From: Rhodospirillaceae bacterium
GTDB taxonomy: Bacteria > Pseudomonadota > Alphaproteobacteria > UBA2966
Direction: 5' to 3'
DNA: 35,391 bases
Assembly: GCA_002690215.1 (NCBI GenBank)
Contig: NZDS01000112.1
Coordinates: forward strand, 3,298 to 38,688
Each line of letters begins with the position of its first letter. The stretch's first letter is position 1. This document shows, piece by piece, positions 17,689 to 25,842 of this stretch. The position numbers were made by a program, and so were the translations under genes. The notes beneath the pieces were generated by a model, which was not told the origin of the DNA, searched no databases, and saw only the letters and a program-made list of their open reading frames with translations.

Positions 17689-18150
17689 ATGGCAAAGGGC
17701 AATTCCACACAATTCGAACGTTTCAAGGCCCAGATGGCGGTGCTGGTACCGCTTGTGCGCCGCCTCAGGGAGGAATTCGGTGAGGCCAAGGCCGACGCTC
17801 TGGTGGGCGAGGTTCTGGATGCCGAGGCGCGAACGCAGGGCGAGCGTCTGGCGGCCGCCGGCCGGGTTAACCGCGAAAGTATTTGGCGCGGCGCTGAAGT
17901 CTTTGCCGCCGGCGGCGCCATGGAATTCGAGACGGTCAGCGAGAGCGAGTCGGAGTTCGGTTTCGACGTAAGGCGCTGTTCTTACGCCGAGCATATGGAA
18001 AAAATTGGCGCCACTGACCTCGGACCACTGCTGGCTTGTGGCGCCGACGCGCCTACGGCAGAAGGCATGGGCATCGCCTTCGAACGGCGCCAGACGCTGA
18101 TTACTGGCGGCTCGTGTTGCGATTTCCGCTATCGCGTGGATTCAAACTGA
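17689..18150 (+). CDS. ATC_hydrolase-family protein, copy 1
   Basis: The 153-residue protein matches the L-2-amino-thiazoline-4-carboxylic acid hydrolase-like family (Pfam ATC_hydrolase). The signature is 'DVRRCSYAEHMEKIGATDLG' then PLLAC, continuing to 'FERRQTLITGGSCCDFRYR' with the cysteine pair. In Pseudomonas a family member hydrolyses ATC to cysteine, but most members are untested and small-molecule binding is all that is safe to infer. AGAGGG lies just upstream as ribosome-binding site. It is a tandem paralogue of 18504-18965: equal length, 102 of 153 positions identical by ungapped hand alignment. No signal peptide, so cytoplasmic. The EF-hand gene expected next to it survives only as a remnant. 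Confidence 0.8.
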   Translation: MAKGNSTQFERFKAQMAVLVPLVRRLREEFGEAKADALVGEVLDAEARTQGERLAAAGRVNRESIWRGAEVFAAGGAMEFETVSESESEFGFDVRRCSYAEHMEKIGATDLGPLLACGADAPTAEGMGIAFERRQTLITGGSCCDFRYRVDSN

Positions 18151-18198
18151 CGGCGGCTTTCGGCGGTTACCCGCGGTACCATGAAATGTCGGATCGGT

Positions 18199-18303
18199 CC
18201 TGTTTGACGTCACTGGCGACGGCCAACTGACGGTCGCCGAGATCGTCCGCTTTTTTTCCGCTTCGTCTTCGATACCGCTGACATCAAGGCCAAGGCCGAC
18301 GCT
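18199..18303 (+). pseudogene. Decayed remnant of the EF-hand/TonB-C gene, copy 1
   Basis: About 105 bases align with 19127-19231 inside the intact EF-hand gene. The remnant reads LFDVTGDGQLTVAEIVRF, including the whole calcium loop (GAC 18206 aligns with D53 of the intact protein). It then loses frame: seven T residues (18251-18257) stand where the intact copy has five. The signal-peptide region and everything after about residue 84 are missing. The flanking gap (18151-18198 and 18304-18428) holds no gene I can support. Confidence 0.75.
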
Positions 18304-18429
18304 GCGATATTTGATGTTTACGCGCCAGCCATGCCCGAAACTGACTTGGCTACATGGTCAATCCTGTTTAAAAACCGGACATAACCATAAAAACTGACAC
18401 GCGCTAGCAGCAATATGGTGCCAGCGGCC

Positions 18430-18503
18430 CTCTTTCGCGGCTTCGGGCTGACCGCTAGACTGACTTGGCAGACACCTGATCGACGACCTGATGGAGGGCC
18501 GCG
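18430..18503 (+). promoter_or_regulatory. Duplicated leader, copy 2
   Basis: Second copy of the leader described at 17613-17688. CTGACCGCTAG is at 18448-18458 and CAGACACCTGATC at 18469-18481, with identical spacing to each other and to the start codon. GGAGGG (18493-18498) is the ribosome-binding site. Confidence 0.55.
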
Positions 18504-18965
18504 ATGGCAGAGAGCAAATTCACCCAGTTCGATCATTTTAAGTCCCAGATGACGCTGTTGGTACCGCTGGTGCGCCGCCTCAGGGAAGAGCTCGGGGAAG
18601 CTGCGGCCGACGACCTGGTGGGCGAAGTGCTGGATGCCAAGGCGCGGGCTCAGGGCGAGCGCTTGGCGGCGGCCGGCCGGGGCGACCGCCATGGCATGCA
18701 GCGCATCTTCGAGGCCTTTGCCGCCGACGGTGCCCTCGAATACCAGACGCTCGGTGAGGGCGAGACGGAGCTCTGCTTCGACGTGCAACGCTGTGTCTAC
18801 GCTGAGCATCTGGAAAAACTGGGCGCCCGTGACCTCGGCCCCCTGCTGGCCTGCCGCGTCGATGGGCCGATGGCGGAGGGCATGGGCATCGACTTCGAGC
18901 GATCCCAGACGCTCATGGCAGGTGGGCCGTGCTGCGATTTCCGCTACCGCTTCGGCGCAGACTGA
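18504..18965 (+). CDS. ATC_hydrolase-family protein, copy 2
   Basis: A 153-residue paralogue of 17689-18150 with the same family core: 'DVQRCVYAEHLEKLGARDLG' then PLLAC, and 'DFERSQTLMAGGPCCDFRYR'. The most divergent stretch between copies is residues 59-90, before the conserved cysteine block, where a substrate pocket could differ. A GGAGGG ribosome-binding site precedes the ATG. Twelve bases after its stop the intact EF-hand/TonB-C gene begins, so the two form a likely operon. Function is inferred only to family level. Confidence 0.82.
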   Translation: MAESKFTQFDHFKSQMTLLVPLVRRLREELGEAAADDLVGEVLDAKARAQGERLAAAGRGDRHGMQRIFEAFAADGALEYQTLGEGETELCFDVQRCVYAEHLEKLGARDLGPLLACRVDGPMAEGMGIDFERSQTLMAGGPCCDFRYRFGAD

Positions 18966-18977
18966 CAGGAGAAGACG

Positions 18978-19883
18978 ATGACCGGGAAAGCCAAAGTCGT
19001 AGCCTCGGCGCTGTTCTTGGGCTTGCTGCTGCCAAATGGCGCGAGCGCCGCCACGGCGGCCGACTTCGAGCGCCTGATCGCCGATTGCGAGGCGGCAAAA
19101 TCGAGCTGCGAGAACGATCTCTGGAACCTGGTCGACGTCACCGGTGACGGCCAATTGACAGTCGCCGAAATCACCCGGTTTTTCCGCTTCGTTTTCGATA
19201 CCGCCGACATCAAGGCCAAGGCCGGTGGCCAGGACACGCTGCTGTTCAGCGTTCTCCTCGGCCCCCTCGGCGCCAAGGTGCTGGTTGACAACTTCGACTA
19301 CGATGGCGACACCCGGGTGGCCCGCCAGGAACTTTACCACGACGGCAACCAGGCCCAGATGCAGCGCATGTTGAGCCGCTTGCGCGGCGCTTTCGAGAAA
19401 ATCGCTGGCGGTGCCGCCGAGATGGCCGGTGCCGCAATCATGGGCGGCGGCATGTCGCAGGTCATGAAGGGGGCGGCCGGTGGCGCCAGGAGCCCGGCCC
19501 AGGCGCCGCCGCGCCAGGCCGCGCCACAGCGCCAGGCCCGGGCCTCAAGTGCCACGACGCCAGCGGCCAAGGTCGCACTGGCCAAGGCGCTGGGCAAGCA
19601 AGTCGAAGGCTGTTGGCAATCGCCGCCGGGCAGCGGCAAGGCCCGCGAACCGGTGATCAAGGTCCGCGTAACCTTGCGCCGCGATGGCCATCTCAGAGGC
19701 ACACCTCAGGTCCTCAGCCGCAACATCGGCGGCCGGGCCGCGGCGGATCTTTTCCTGCCTACCGGCGACAGCGCGCTACGCGCGGTCATGCGCTGCTCAC
19801 CTTACGAAATGCCGGCCGGTCAATTTGCTGCCTGGCGGGTGCTGGAGTTGAACTTCGATCCCCAGGGCGTGCAGACGAAATAG
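18978..19883 (+). CDS. Exported EF-hand protein with TonB/TolA-like C-terminal domain
   Basis: The 301-residue protein has a Sec signal peptide (1-24, cleavage after GASA). EF-hand loop 1 is DVTGDGQLTVAE (53-64), with acidic or polar residues at positions 1, 3, 5, 7, 9 and 12 as required for Ca2+. A degenerate loop, DYDGDTRVARQE, spans 107-118. A glycine/alanine/methionine-rich stretch (145-170) and an A/P/Q-rich linker (170-200) follow. The C-terminal domain (about 207-296) reads 'GCWQSPPG', 'VIKVRVTLRRDGHLRGTPQV', 'ALRAVMRCSPYEMPAGQF' and 'WRVLELNFDP', the pattern of TolA/TonB C-terminal domains. I infer a periplasmic, calcium-responsive envelope protein. AGGAG at 18967-18971 is the ribosome-binding site. 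Confidence 0.75.
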   Translation: MTGKAKVVASALFLGLLLPNGASAATAADFERLIADCEAAKSSCENDLWNLVDVTGDGQLTVAEITRFFRFVFDTADIKAKAGGQDTLLFSVLLGPLGAKVLVDNFDYDGDTRVARQELYHDGNQAQMQRMLSRLRGAFEKIAGGAAEMAGAAIMGGGMSQVMKGAAGGARSPAQAPPRQAAPQRQARASSATTPAAKVALAKALGKQVEGCWQSPPGSGKAREPVIKVRVTLRRDGHLRGTPQVLSRNIGGRAAADLFLPTGDSALRAVMRCSPYEMPAGQFAAWRVLELNFDPQGVQTK

Positions 19884-19917
19884 GCCCCACCTTTTCGCAG
19901 CTACGAACCGAAGGCTC

Positions 19918-19945
19918 TTGAACGAAGCTGGGTGTTGACTATATT
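19918..19945 (+). promoter_or_regulatory. Predicted promoter of the Gld-type ABC operon
   Basis: TTGAAC (19918-19923) and TATATT (19940-19945), a five-of-six match to the -10 consensus, are separated by 16 bases. The leader to the ATPase start is about 115 bases. No terminator for the preceding EF-hand gene is evident. Confidence 0.5.
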
Positions 19946-20064
19946 GCGCCTGCCGGCGGCTCCTTTTTGAGGGACGCTTGGGGAGGCGCTGGTCCTCAGG
20001 GCAGAAGTGGGCGCAGGGGCCGGCATGGAATGTGCCAAGGGATGTGGTGCAAGGGGAAGCGATG

Positions 20065-21027
20065 ATGTCTGAGATGATCGCCTTGCAGGGGCTGACCAAG
20101 ATCTATGGTTCCCTGGCCGCTGTCGACGGCATTGACCTCAGCGTCGGGCGCGGCGAAGTGCTGGGCTTCCTGGGTCCCAACGGCGCCGGTAAATCGACCA
20201 CCATGAAGATGGTAGCCGGCTATCTGCCGCCGACCTCGGGGACAGTGACGGTCTGCGGCCATGACGTGGTCGAGGAGCCTATCGCCGTCAAGAGCCGGCT
20301 GGGCTACCTGCCCGAGGGCGCGCCGACCTATGGCGACATGACAGTTGGCGGCTTCCTCGATTTCATCGCCGAGGTGCGGGGCTTTGACGGTGCAGAGAGG
20401 CGCCAATACGTCGAGCGGGCGCTTGGCACGGTGTCGCTGGAAGAAGTCGTCGGCCAACGTATCGATACGCTGTCCAAGGGCTTCAAGCGCCGCGTCGGCT
20501 TGGCCCAGGCGATCCTGCACGACCCCGAGGTGCTGATTCTCGACGAACCCACCGACGGCCTCGACCCCAACCAGAAGCACCATGTGCGCTCGCTGATCCG
20601 GGAAATGGCACGGGAAAAGGCCATCGTCATCTCCACTCATATTCTGGAAGAGGTCGAGGCGGTGTGCAGCCGGGCCGTGATCATCGACGCCGGCCGCCTG
20701 CTGGCCGATGGCACGGCCGAGGAGTTGCAGGCCAGGCTGCCTTACCACAACGCCGTGGCGCTTACCGTGGCGGCAGAGGACGAAAGCAGATTGCGCACAG
20801 CGCTGGGCGGTTTGGACCAGGTTGCCAGCCTGGAGGTGGCTCACACGGCCACAGGCGCCGTGCGTTTTCGTGTCTTGCCGCAGTCGGGCCAAGCGGTGGC
20901 CGATGGTGTGGCCGGGGTGATCCGGACCGAAGGCATCGCCGTCGAGGAACTGATGATCGAGCGCGGCCGCCTCGACGACGTCTTCCGCCAAATCACCGGT
21001 GGCGAGCCCGAGGCCGGCCATGCGTAA
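20065..21027 (+). CDS. ABC transporter ATP-binding protein, Gld-type (GldA-like)
   Basis: The 320-residue ATPase has Walker A GPNGAGKST, Q-loop region 'LGYLPEGAPTYGDMTV', signature LSKGFKRRVGLAQAI and Walker B VLILDEPTDGLDPNQ, then the H-loop STHILEEVEAVC. The C-terminal ~100 residues are the regulatory extension usual in ABC-2-type exporters. GGGGA (20053-20057) best fits the ATG at 20065; ATG 20062 is equally possible, and 19978 is unlikely. It overlaps the permease gene by eight bases. With the following permease, GldG-like and DUF4340 genes it forms a four-gene envelope ABC system of the sort known as Gld in gliding Bacteroidetes, present in other bacteria with unclear substrate. Confidence 0.92.
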   Translation: MSEMIALQGLTKIYGSLAAVDGIDLSVGRGEVLGFLGPNGAGKSTTMKMVAGYLPPTSGTVTVCGHDVVEEPIAVKSRLGYLPEGAPTYGDMTVGGFLDFIAEVRGFDGAERRQYVERALGTVSLEEVVGQRIDTLSKGFKRRVGLAQAILHDPEVLILDEPTDGLDPNQKHHVRSLIREMAREKAIVISTHILEEVEAVCSRAVIIDAGRLLADGTAEELQARLPYHNAVALTVAAEDESRLRTALGGLDQVASLEVAHTATGAVRFRVLPQSGQAVADGVAGVIRTEGIAVEELMIERGRLDDVFRQITGGEPEAGHA

Positions 21028-21754
21028 TCTCCGGGTTATCGCCAAGCGCGAGCTGCGCAGCTATTTCTCGACGCCGCTGGCTTACGTCTTCATCGTCATA
21101 TTCCTGGCGCTCACCGGTGCCTTTTCGTTCTATATCGGCCAGTTCTTCCAGCGCGGCCAGGCCGACCTGACCAGTTTCTTCGGCTACCATCCCTGGCTCT
21201 ACCTGCTGCTGGTGCCGGCGGTGGCCATGCGCTTGTGGGCCGAGGAGCGTAAGACCGGCACGGTGGAACAGCTCATGACGCTGCCCATCTCGACTACCGA
21301 CGCGGTGCTGGGCAAGTTCTTCGCCGCCTGGGCCTTCATCGGCCTGGCTCTGGTGCTGACCTTTCCCATGTGGATCACGGTCAACCTGCTTGGTGATCCC
21401 GACAACGGCGTGGTGCTGGCCAGCTATCTCGGCAGCCTGGTGATGGCCGGCGCCTTCCTGGCTATCGGCTCCTGCATCTCGGCCCTGACCAAAAATCAGG
21501 TCATCGCCTTCATCGTCTCGGCCACGGTGTGCTTCATCTTCACCATGAGCGGCATGGGCTTGGTGCTCAATTTCTTTCAGGGCTGGGCGCCGCGGGCGCT
21601 GATCGATTTGGTCGCCTCGCTCAGTTTTCTGACCCATTTCCAGGCCATTACCAAGGGCGTGATCGATTTCCGCGACTTGGTCTTTTTCTTTTCGATGATA
21701 GCTTTTTGGCTCAGCGCCAACGTCGTCATCGTCGACCTCAAGCGGGCGGATTAG
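21020..21754 (+). CDS. ABC-2 type permease, GldF-like
   Basis: The 244-residue integral membrane protein begins 'MRNLRVIAKRELRSYFSTPL', the usual coupling helix, and has about six transmembrane segments. Conserved are 'RLWAEERKTGTVEQLMTLP' between segments 2 and 3 and the closing segment 'MIAFWLSANVVIVDLKR'. It partners the ATPase just upstream, whose stop it overlaps by eight bases, and the GldG-like gene follows after three bases. The start at 21020 gives the standard N-terminus; an in-frame start at 20999 adds seven residues read from inside the ATPase gene. Substrate unknown. Confidence 0.9.
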   Translation: MRNLRVIAKRELRSYFSTPLAYVFIVIFLALTGAFSFYIGQFFQRGQADLTSFFGYHPWLYLLLVPAVAMRLWAEERKTGTVEQLMTLPISTTDAVLGKFFAAWAFIGLALVLTFPMWITVNLLGDPDNGVVLASYLGSLVMAGAFLAIGSCISALTKNQVIAFIVSATVCFIFTMSGMGLVLNFFQGWAPRALIDLVASLSFLTHFQAITKGVIDFRDLVFFFSMIAFWLSANVVIVDLKRAD

Positions 21755-21757
21755 GCC

Positions 21758-23695
21758 ATGGCGGTAGTCGGCAAAGGCAGCAGCGACAGAGTCCGCCGGC
21801 GTTTGGCCTTGATGGGCCTGGCGTTGGCCGCGGTCATCTTCCTCGGCGTCAATATCTTCGCCAATGCGGCTTTCACCTCCTGGCAGCTCGATCTCACTGA
21901 AGACAATTTGTTCACGCTGTCGCCGGGCACCAGCACGGTGCTGGCGGCCATTGACGAGCCTATCGCGGTGCAACTCTATTTCTCCGACAGCTTGGGTGAA
22001 CGCAGCCCACTGCACGCCAACTTCTACAACCGCGTCCGCGAGCTGTTGGAACGTTACGCCGACATCTCGGGCGGCCGGTTGCAGCTCGAGATCCTCAATC
22101 CGCAGCCCTTCACCGACGTCGAGGACCGGGCCGTGGCCTCGGGCCTGCAGGGGGTGCCACTGGGTGATTCGAGTGATCTCGGCTATTTCGGCATGGTTGC
22201 CAGCAACTCCACCGACGGCCAGGAAGTCGTTCCCTTCTTCAACGCCGAGCGTGAGCGTTTTATCGAATACGATCTGACTTCCCTGATTTACCGCCTGGCC
22301 AATCCCAAGAAGAAGGTGCTGGCGGTGCTGTCATCGCTGCCGGTGCTGGGGGCGGGGCGGGCGGCTCGACCTATGCAGCCTTGGATGTTCACCGAGCAGA
22401 TCGGCAACTTCTTCGACGTGCGGCCGATGACCATGTTCGACAAGCAGGTCCCGGAAGATGCCGACTTGCTGCTTATCGTCCATCCCAAAGGCTTCGACGA
22501 TACGCTGCAATACGCTATCGACCAGTTCGTGCTGGGCGGCGGCAAGGTCATCGTCTTCGTCGACCCCAACGCCGAGGTCCAGGCGCTTTCCGGCATGCGT
22601 TTGCCCGATGCCGCCTCCAACTTCAACCGCTTGCTCGAGGCCTGGGGCGCGAAACTGGTCAAGGACAAGGTTGTCGGCGACCGTGACGCCGCCCAGCGCG
22701 TCAACGCACCGGGCGGCAACCGGCCGGTGGTGGCCGACTACGTGGTCTGGCTCAACCTGATGCAGCGCCACTTCGACCAGGACGACGTGGTCAGCGGCGA
22801 CATCCGGCAAATGATCATGGCTACCGCCGGTATCCTCGAAGCGGTGCCCGCTGCCGGCAGCATTTTCACGCCGCTGGTTCAAACCGGCCCCCGAGCGATG
22901 CCGATCGATACCGTCCAGGTGATCGGCCCACGCCCCGACCCGCTGGGCCTGTTGCGCGCCTACAAAGATGGCGACAAGCGTCTGGCCCTGGCCGCCCGCC
23001 TGACCGGCTCGGTCAAGAGCGCCTTCCCCGAAGGCGCCCCCAAGAGCAAAGAAGAAGACAAGGACAAGAAAGAGAACCAGGAAGACGCCGCGGAGAAGGT
23101 GGAAAAACCCGTCCATCTGGCCGTCTCGAAGGGACCCATCAACGTCATCGTGGTCGCCGACGTCGACATGCTCTACGACGAATTCTGGGTTTCGCAACGC
23201 GACTTCTTCGGCCAAAAAGTGCTGGTGCCGATCTCCAACAACGTAGATTTTCTGATTAACGCCTTGGATAACCTTAGCGGCAGCGAGGCCCTGGTCGGCC
23301 TCAGGGGACGCGGCCGGTCGTCGCGGCCCTTTACCTGGGTCGATGAGATCCGCCGTGATGCTGAAGTGCGCTTCCGCTCGCGCGAAGAGACGCTGCTCAA
23401 GAGCCTGAAGGAGATCCAGGACAAGCTGAACCGCCTCAAGGGCGGCGAAAAGGGGCAAGGCGAAGCCATCCTGCCGCCCGAGGCCAAGCGATCGATCGAC
23501 AAATTCCGCCAGGAAATGGTGGTTATCCGGCGGGGCTTAAGGGATGTTCAGCAGGCGCTCAGAGCCGACATCGAGGCCCTCGATTCCTGGCTCAAGTTCC
23601 TCAACATCGCGGCCATTCCGCTGCTGCTCGCCATCGGCGCCATCATGGTCGCCGCGCTGCGCCGCCGGCGGGCGGCCCACGGGGGGGCGGCATGA
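21758..23695 (+). CDS. GldG-like membrane-anchored protein of the ABC system
   Basis: The 645-residue protein has an N-terminal transmembrane segment (about 17-37), a large periplasmic domain of the GldG/ABC-type uncharacterised transport family, and a second membrane segment (about 614-634) with a basic tail. Family blocks include 'DLTEDNLFTLSPGTSTVLA' near residue 45 and 'LLIVHPKGFDDTLQYAIDQFV' near 245. Residues 428-452 are an extremely charged K/E/D linker (KSKEEDKDKKENQEDAAEKV), and 545-600 look coiled-coil (long heptad-like K/E/L runs). Three bases separate it from the permease gene, and its stop overlaps the DUF4340 start (ATGA). It likely couples the ABC motor to a periplasmic substrate. 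Confidence 0.88.
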   Translation: MAVVGKGSSDRVRRRLALMGLALAAVIFLGVNIFANAAFTSWQLDLTEDNLFTLSPGTSTVLAAIDEPIAVQLYFSDSLGERSPLHANFYNRVRELLERYADISGGRLQLEILNPQPFTDVEDRAVASGLQGVPLGDSSDLGYFGMVASNSTDGQEVVPFFNAERERFIEYDLTSLIYRLANPKKKVLAVLSSLPVLGAGRAARPMQPWMFTEQIGNFFDVRPMTMFDKQVPEDADLLLIVHPKGFDDTLQYAIDQFVLGGGKVIVFVDPNAEVQALSGMRLPDAASNFNRLLEAWGAKLVKDKVVGDRDAAQRVNAPGGNRPVVADYVVWLNLMQRHFDQDDVVSGDIRQMIMATAGILEAVPAAGSIFTPLVQTGPRAMPIDTVQVIGPRPDPLGLLRAYKDGDKRLALAARLTGSVKSAFPEGAPKSKEEDKDKKENQEDAAEKVEKPVHLAVSKGPINVIVVADVDMLYDEFWVSQRDFFGQKVLVPISNNVDFLINALDNLSGSEALVGLRGRGRSSRPFTWVDEIRRDAEVRFRSREETLLKSLKEIQDKLNRLKGGEKGQGEAILPPEAKRSIDKFRQEMVVIRRGLRDVQQALRADIEALDSWLKFLNIAAIPLLLAIGAIMVAALRRRRAAHGGAA

Positions 23696-24765
23696 AGCCC
23701 AGAACGGTAGCTATTCTGGCCCTGGCGGCGCTGCTGACCACGGTGGCGGCAGGCCTGGCGCTGAACAACCAGCGCCCCGCCCTGGCCACGGTGGAACGCG
23801 GTGAAAAGCTCTTCCCCGACCTCGCTTCAAAGGCCGCTGAGATCAGCTCGGTGGTGCTTGAGAACGGTGGTCGCACCCTGACCTTCGAACGTCAGGGCGA
23901 GGATTGGACACTCAAGGAAAGCGATGGCTATGCCGTCGAAGCGGCCAAGTTGCGTGGCCTGATCATTGGCTTGGGCGAACTCGAGCTGCGCCAGGCCAAG
24001 ACCAAGCGGCGCGATCGTCTGGTGGTACTCGATCTCGATGATCCCTCGGCCTCGTCCGACGCCAAGCGGCTGCGCCTTCTTGATGCCCAGGGCGGGGCCA
24101 TCGCCGGTCTCGTCATCGGCAAGACCAAGTACGGCAGCAGCGAGGCCGGGCGCGGTATTTACCTGCGCCGCGACGGCGAGGACCAGGCCTGGCTGGCCCA
24201 GGGCGAGATCACCGCCGACAGCGCCCCCGACGGCTGGCTGAAAAAGGGTATTTTCGACGTCGACAGCGACCGCGTGGCTCGGGTCAGCGTAAGTCATCCG
24301 GACGGCGAGACGGTGCTGGTGGGCAAAGACAAACCCGAGCAGAAAAACGCCAGCCTGCTCAACCTGCCCAAGGGCGAGGAGCCGCGCGAGAAATCCACGG
24401 CCGATGCCTATCTGCGCCCCTTCCACGAATTCGAGCTGCGCGACGCCCGCAAAGCGGCCAACAAGGCGCTCGCCGGGGACAAGACGATCAGTGTTGAGAT
24501 GACCACCTTTGACGGCCTGACGGTTAAGCTCGCCTTCGTCGTTGAGGACGACAAGGTTTGGGCCACGGTGGCCGCAGCCGGTGAGAAGAAAGAATCCACA
24601 GAATCCACAGAAACCACAGAAACCAAAGACCACGACCCGGTCAAGGAAGCGGCCGAGATCAACACCCGCAGTCGGGGCTGGGTGTTCCAAATCCCCGACT
24701 GGAAGGTGACATCGCTGAAGCAGCGACTGGCCGACGTGATCAAGAAAAAAGACGACAAGAAGTAG
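23692..24765 (+). CDS. DUF4340-family protein
   Basis: The 357-residue protein has an N-terminal membrane anchor or uncleaved signal (about 5-24), then a DUF4340 domain: 'FPDLASKAAEISSVVLENGG', 'LTFERQGEDWTLKESDGYAV' and a repeat of the same fold further on. Residues 301-312 (ESTESTETTETK) come from a 9-bp tandem repeat, and the C-terminus is lysine-rich (KKKDDKK). DUF4340 proteins typically sit next to GldG-like genes and are thought to be the outward periplasmic partner; no biochemical role is established. It overlaps the GldG-like gene by four bases (ATGA). Confidence 0.88.
   Translation: MKPRTVAILALAALLTTVAAGLALNNQRPALATVERGEKLFPDLASKAAEISSVVLENGGRTLTFERQGEDWTLKESDGYAVEAAKLRGLIIGLGELELRQAKTKRRDRLVVLDLDDPSASSDAKRLRLLDAQGGAIAGLVIGKTKYGSSEAGRGIYLRRDGEDQAWLAQGEITADSAPDGWLKKGIFDVDSDRVARVSVSHPDGETVLVGKDKPEQKNASLLNLPKGEEPREKSTADAYLRPFHEFELRDARKAANKALAGDKTISVEMTTFDGLTVKLAFVVEDDKVWATVAAAGEKKESTESTETTETKDHDPVKEAAEINTRSRGWVFQIPDWKVTSLKQRLADVIKKKDDKK
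24592..24627 (+). repeat. 9-bp in-frame tandem repeat (EST/ETT)
   Basis: GAATCCACA occurs twice (24592-24609), then GAAACCACA and GAAACCAAA complete four units to 24627. It encodes a Glu/Ser/Thr linker of the DUF4340 protein. The unit length equals that of the repeat in the mutT-like gene. Confidence 0.8.
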
Positions 24766-24787
24766 CCGGCGGCCTATATCGGCAGGC

Positions 24788-25837
24788 ATGTCGGTCTTCG
24801 AGCGCTACCTGACGCTTTGGGTCGCACTCTGCATCGTCGCCGGAGTGGCGCTGGGTAATCTGTTTCCCGGGCTTTTTCGGCTCATCGGATCCGCCGAGGC
24901 GTTTCAGGTCAACCTGCCGGTGGCTGGGCTGATCTGGCTGATGATCGTGCCCATGCTGGTCAAGATCGATTTCGGCGCGCTGCACCAGGTTCGCGACTAC
25001 TGGCGCGGCATCGGCGTCACCTTGGTCATCAATTGGGCCATCAAGCCTTTCTCCATGGCGCTATTGGGCTGGCTCTTTATCGGCGGCCTCTTTGCCCCCT
25101 ATCTGCCGGCGGCACAGCTCGACAGCTATATCGCCGGCCTCATCTTGCTGGCCGCCGCGCCCTGCACGGCCATGGTCTTCGTCTGGAGCAATCTTTGCGA
25201 CGGCGAGCCCCACTTCACGCTCAGTCAGGTGGCGCTGAACGACCTCATCATGGTCTTCGCCTTCGCTCCTATCGTGGCGCTGCTGCTGGGCCTTTCGGCT
25301 ATCACCGTGCCCTGGGAGACGCTGCTGCTCTCGGTCGGGCTTTATATTGTCGTGCCGGTGCTGGTTGCTCAGATCCTGCGCCGCTATGTCCTGGCCGCCG
25401 GCGAGGCTGCGCTGGCGCGGCTGCAGGGGCGCTTGCAGCCGCTGTCGTTAGTGGCGCTGTTGACCACGCTGGTGCTGCTGTTCGGTTTTCAGGGAGAACA
25501 GATCCTGGCCCAGCCGCTGGTCATCGCCATGCTGGCCGTACCCATCGTCATCCAGGTTTATTTCAACTCCGGCCTGGCCTACCTGCTCAACCGGATCAGC
25601 GGCGAGGCCCATTGCGTGGCCGGGCCTTCGGCGCTGATCGGCGCCAGCAACTTCTTCGAGCTTGCGGTGGCCGCGGCCATCAGCCTGTTCGGCTTCGAAT
25701 CCGGGGCCGCCCTGGCCACCGTCGTCGGCGTGCTCATCGAGGTGCCGGTGATGCTTTCGGTGGTGCGCATCGTCAACCGCAGCCGGGGCTGGTACGAAGG
25801 TGCCCCGGCGGTACATCGTCGGGCCGGTAGCGGGTAA
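24788..25837 (+). CDS. ACR3-type arsenite efflux permease
   Basis: The 349-residue membrane protein has about ten transmembrane segments and the ACR3/bile-acid:sodium symporter fold. 'AAAPCTAMVFVWSNLCDGEP' near residue 118-137 contains the cysteine essential for arsenite transport in studied ACR3 proteins, and 'GEAHCVAGPSALIGASNFFE' is the second signature. It extrudes As(III) with proton exchange. No arsR, arsC or arsH lies nearby and no ArsR-type operator is evident, so it is either constitutive or part of the run after the Gld-type operon (22-base gap). The AGGC before the ATG is a poor ribosome-binding site. Confidence 0.88.
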   Translation: MSVFERYLTLWVALCIVAGVALGNLFPGLFRLIGSAEAFQVNLPVAGLIWLMIVPMLVKIDFGALHQVRDYWRGIGVTLVINWAIKPFSMALLGWLFIGGLFAPYLPAAQLDSYIAGLILLAAAPCTAMVFVWSNLCDGEPHFTLSQVALNDLIMVFAFAPIVALLLGLSAITVPWETLLLSVGLYIVVPVLVAQILRRYVLAAGEAALARLQGRLQPLSLVALLTTLVLLFGFQGEQILAQPLVIAMLAVPIVIQVYFNSGLAYLLNRISGEAHCVAGPSALIGASNFFELAVAAAISLFGFESGAALATVVGVLIEVPVMLSVVRIVNRSRGWYEGAPAVHRRAGSG

Positions 25838-25842
25838 CGCGC

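Noticed and set aside
18318-19340. 340-codon minus-strand frame opposite the duplicated module
   Set aside because: Antisense to the ATC_hydrolase and EF-hand genes, which have clear family motifs and duplicate each other in the plus frames.
20993-22015. 340-codon minus-strand frame across the permease and GldG-like genes
   Set aside because: Histidine/glutamine-rich shadow; the plus-strand genes are coupled and recognisable.
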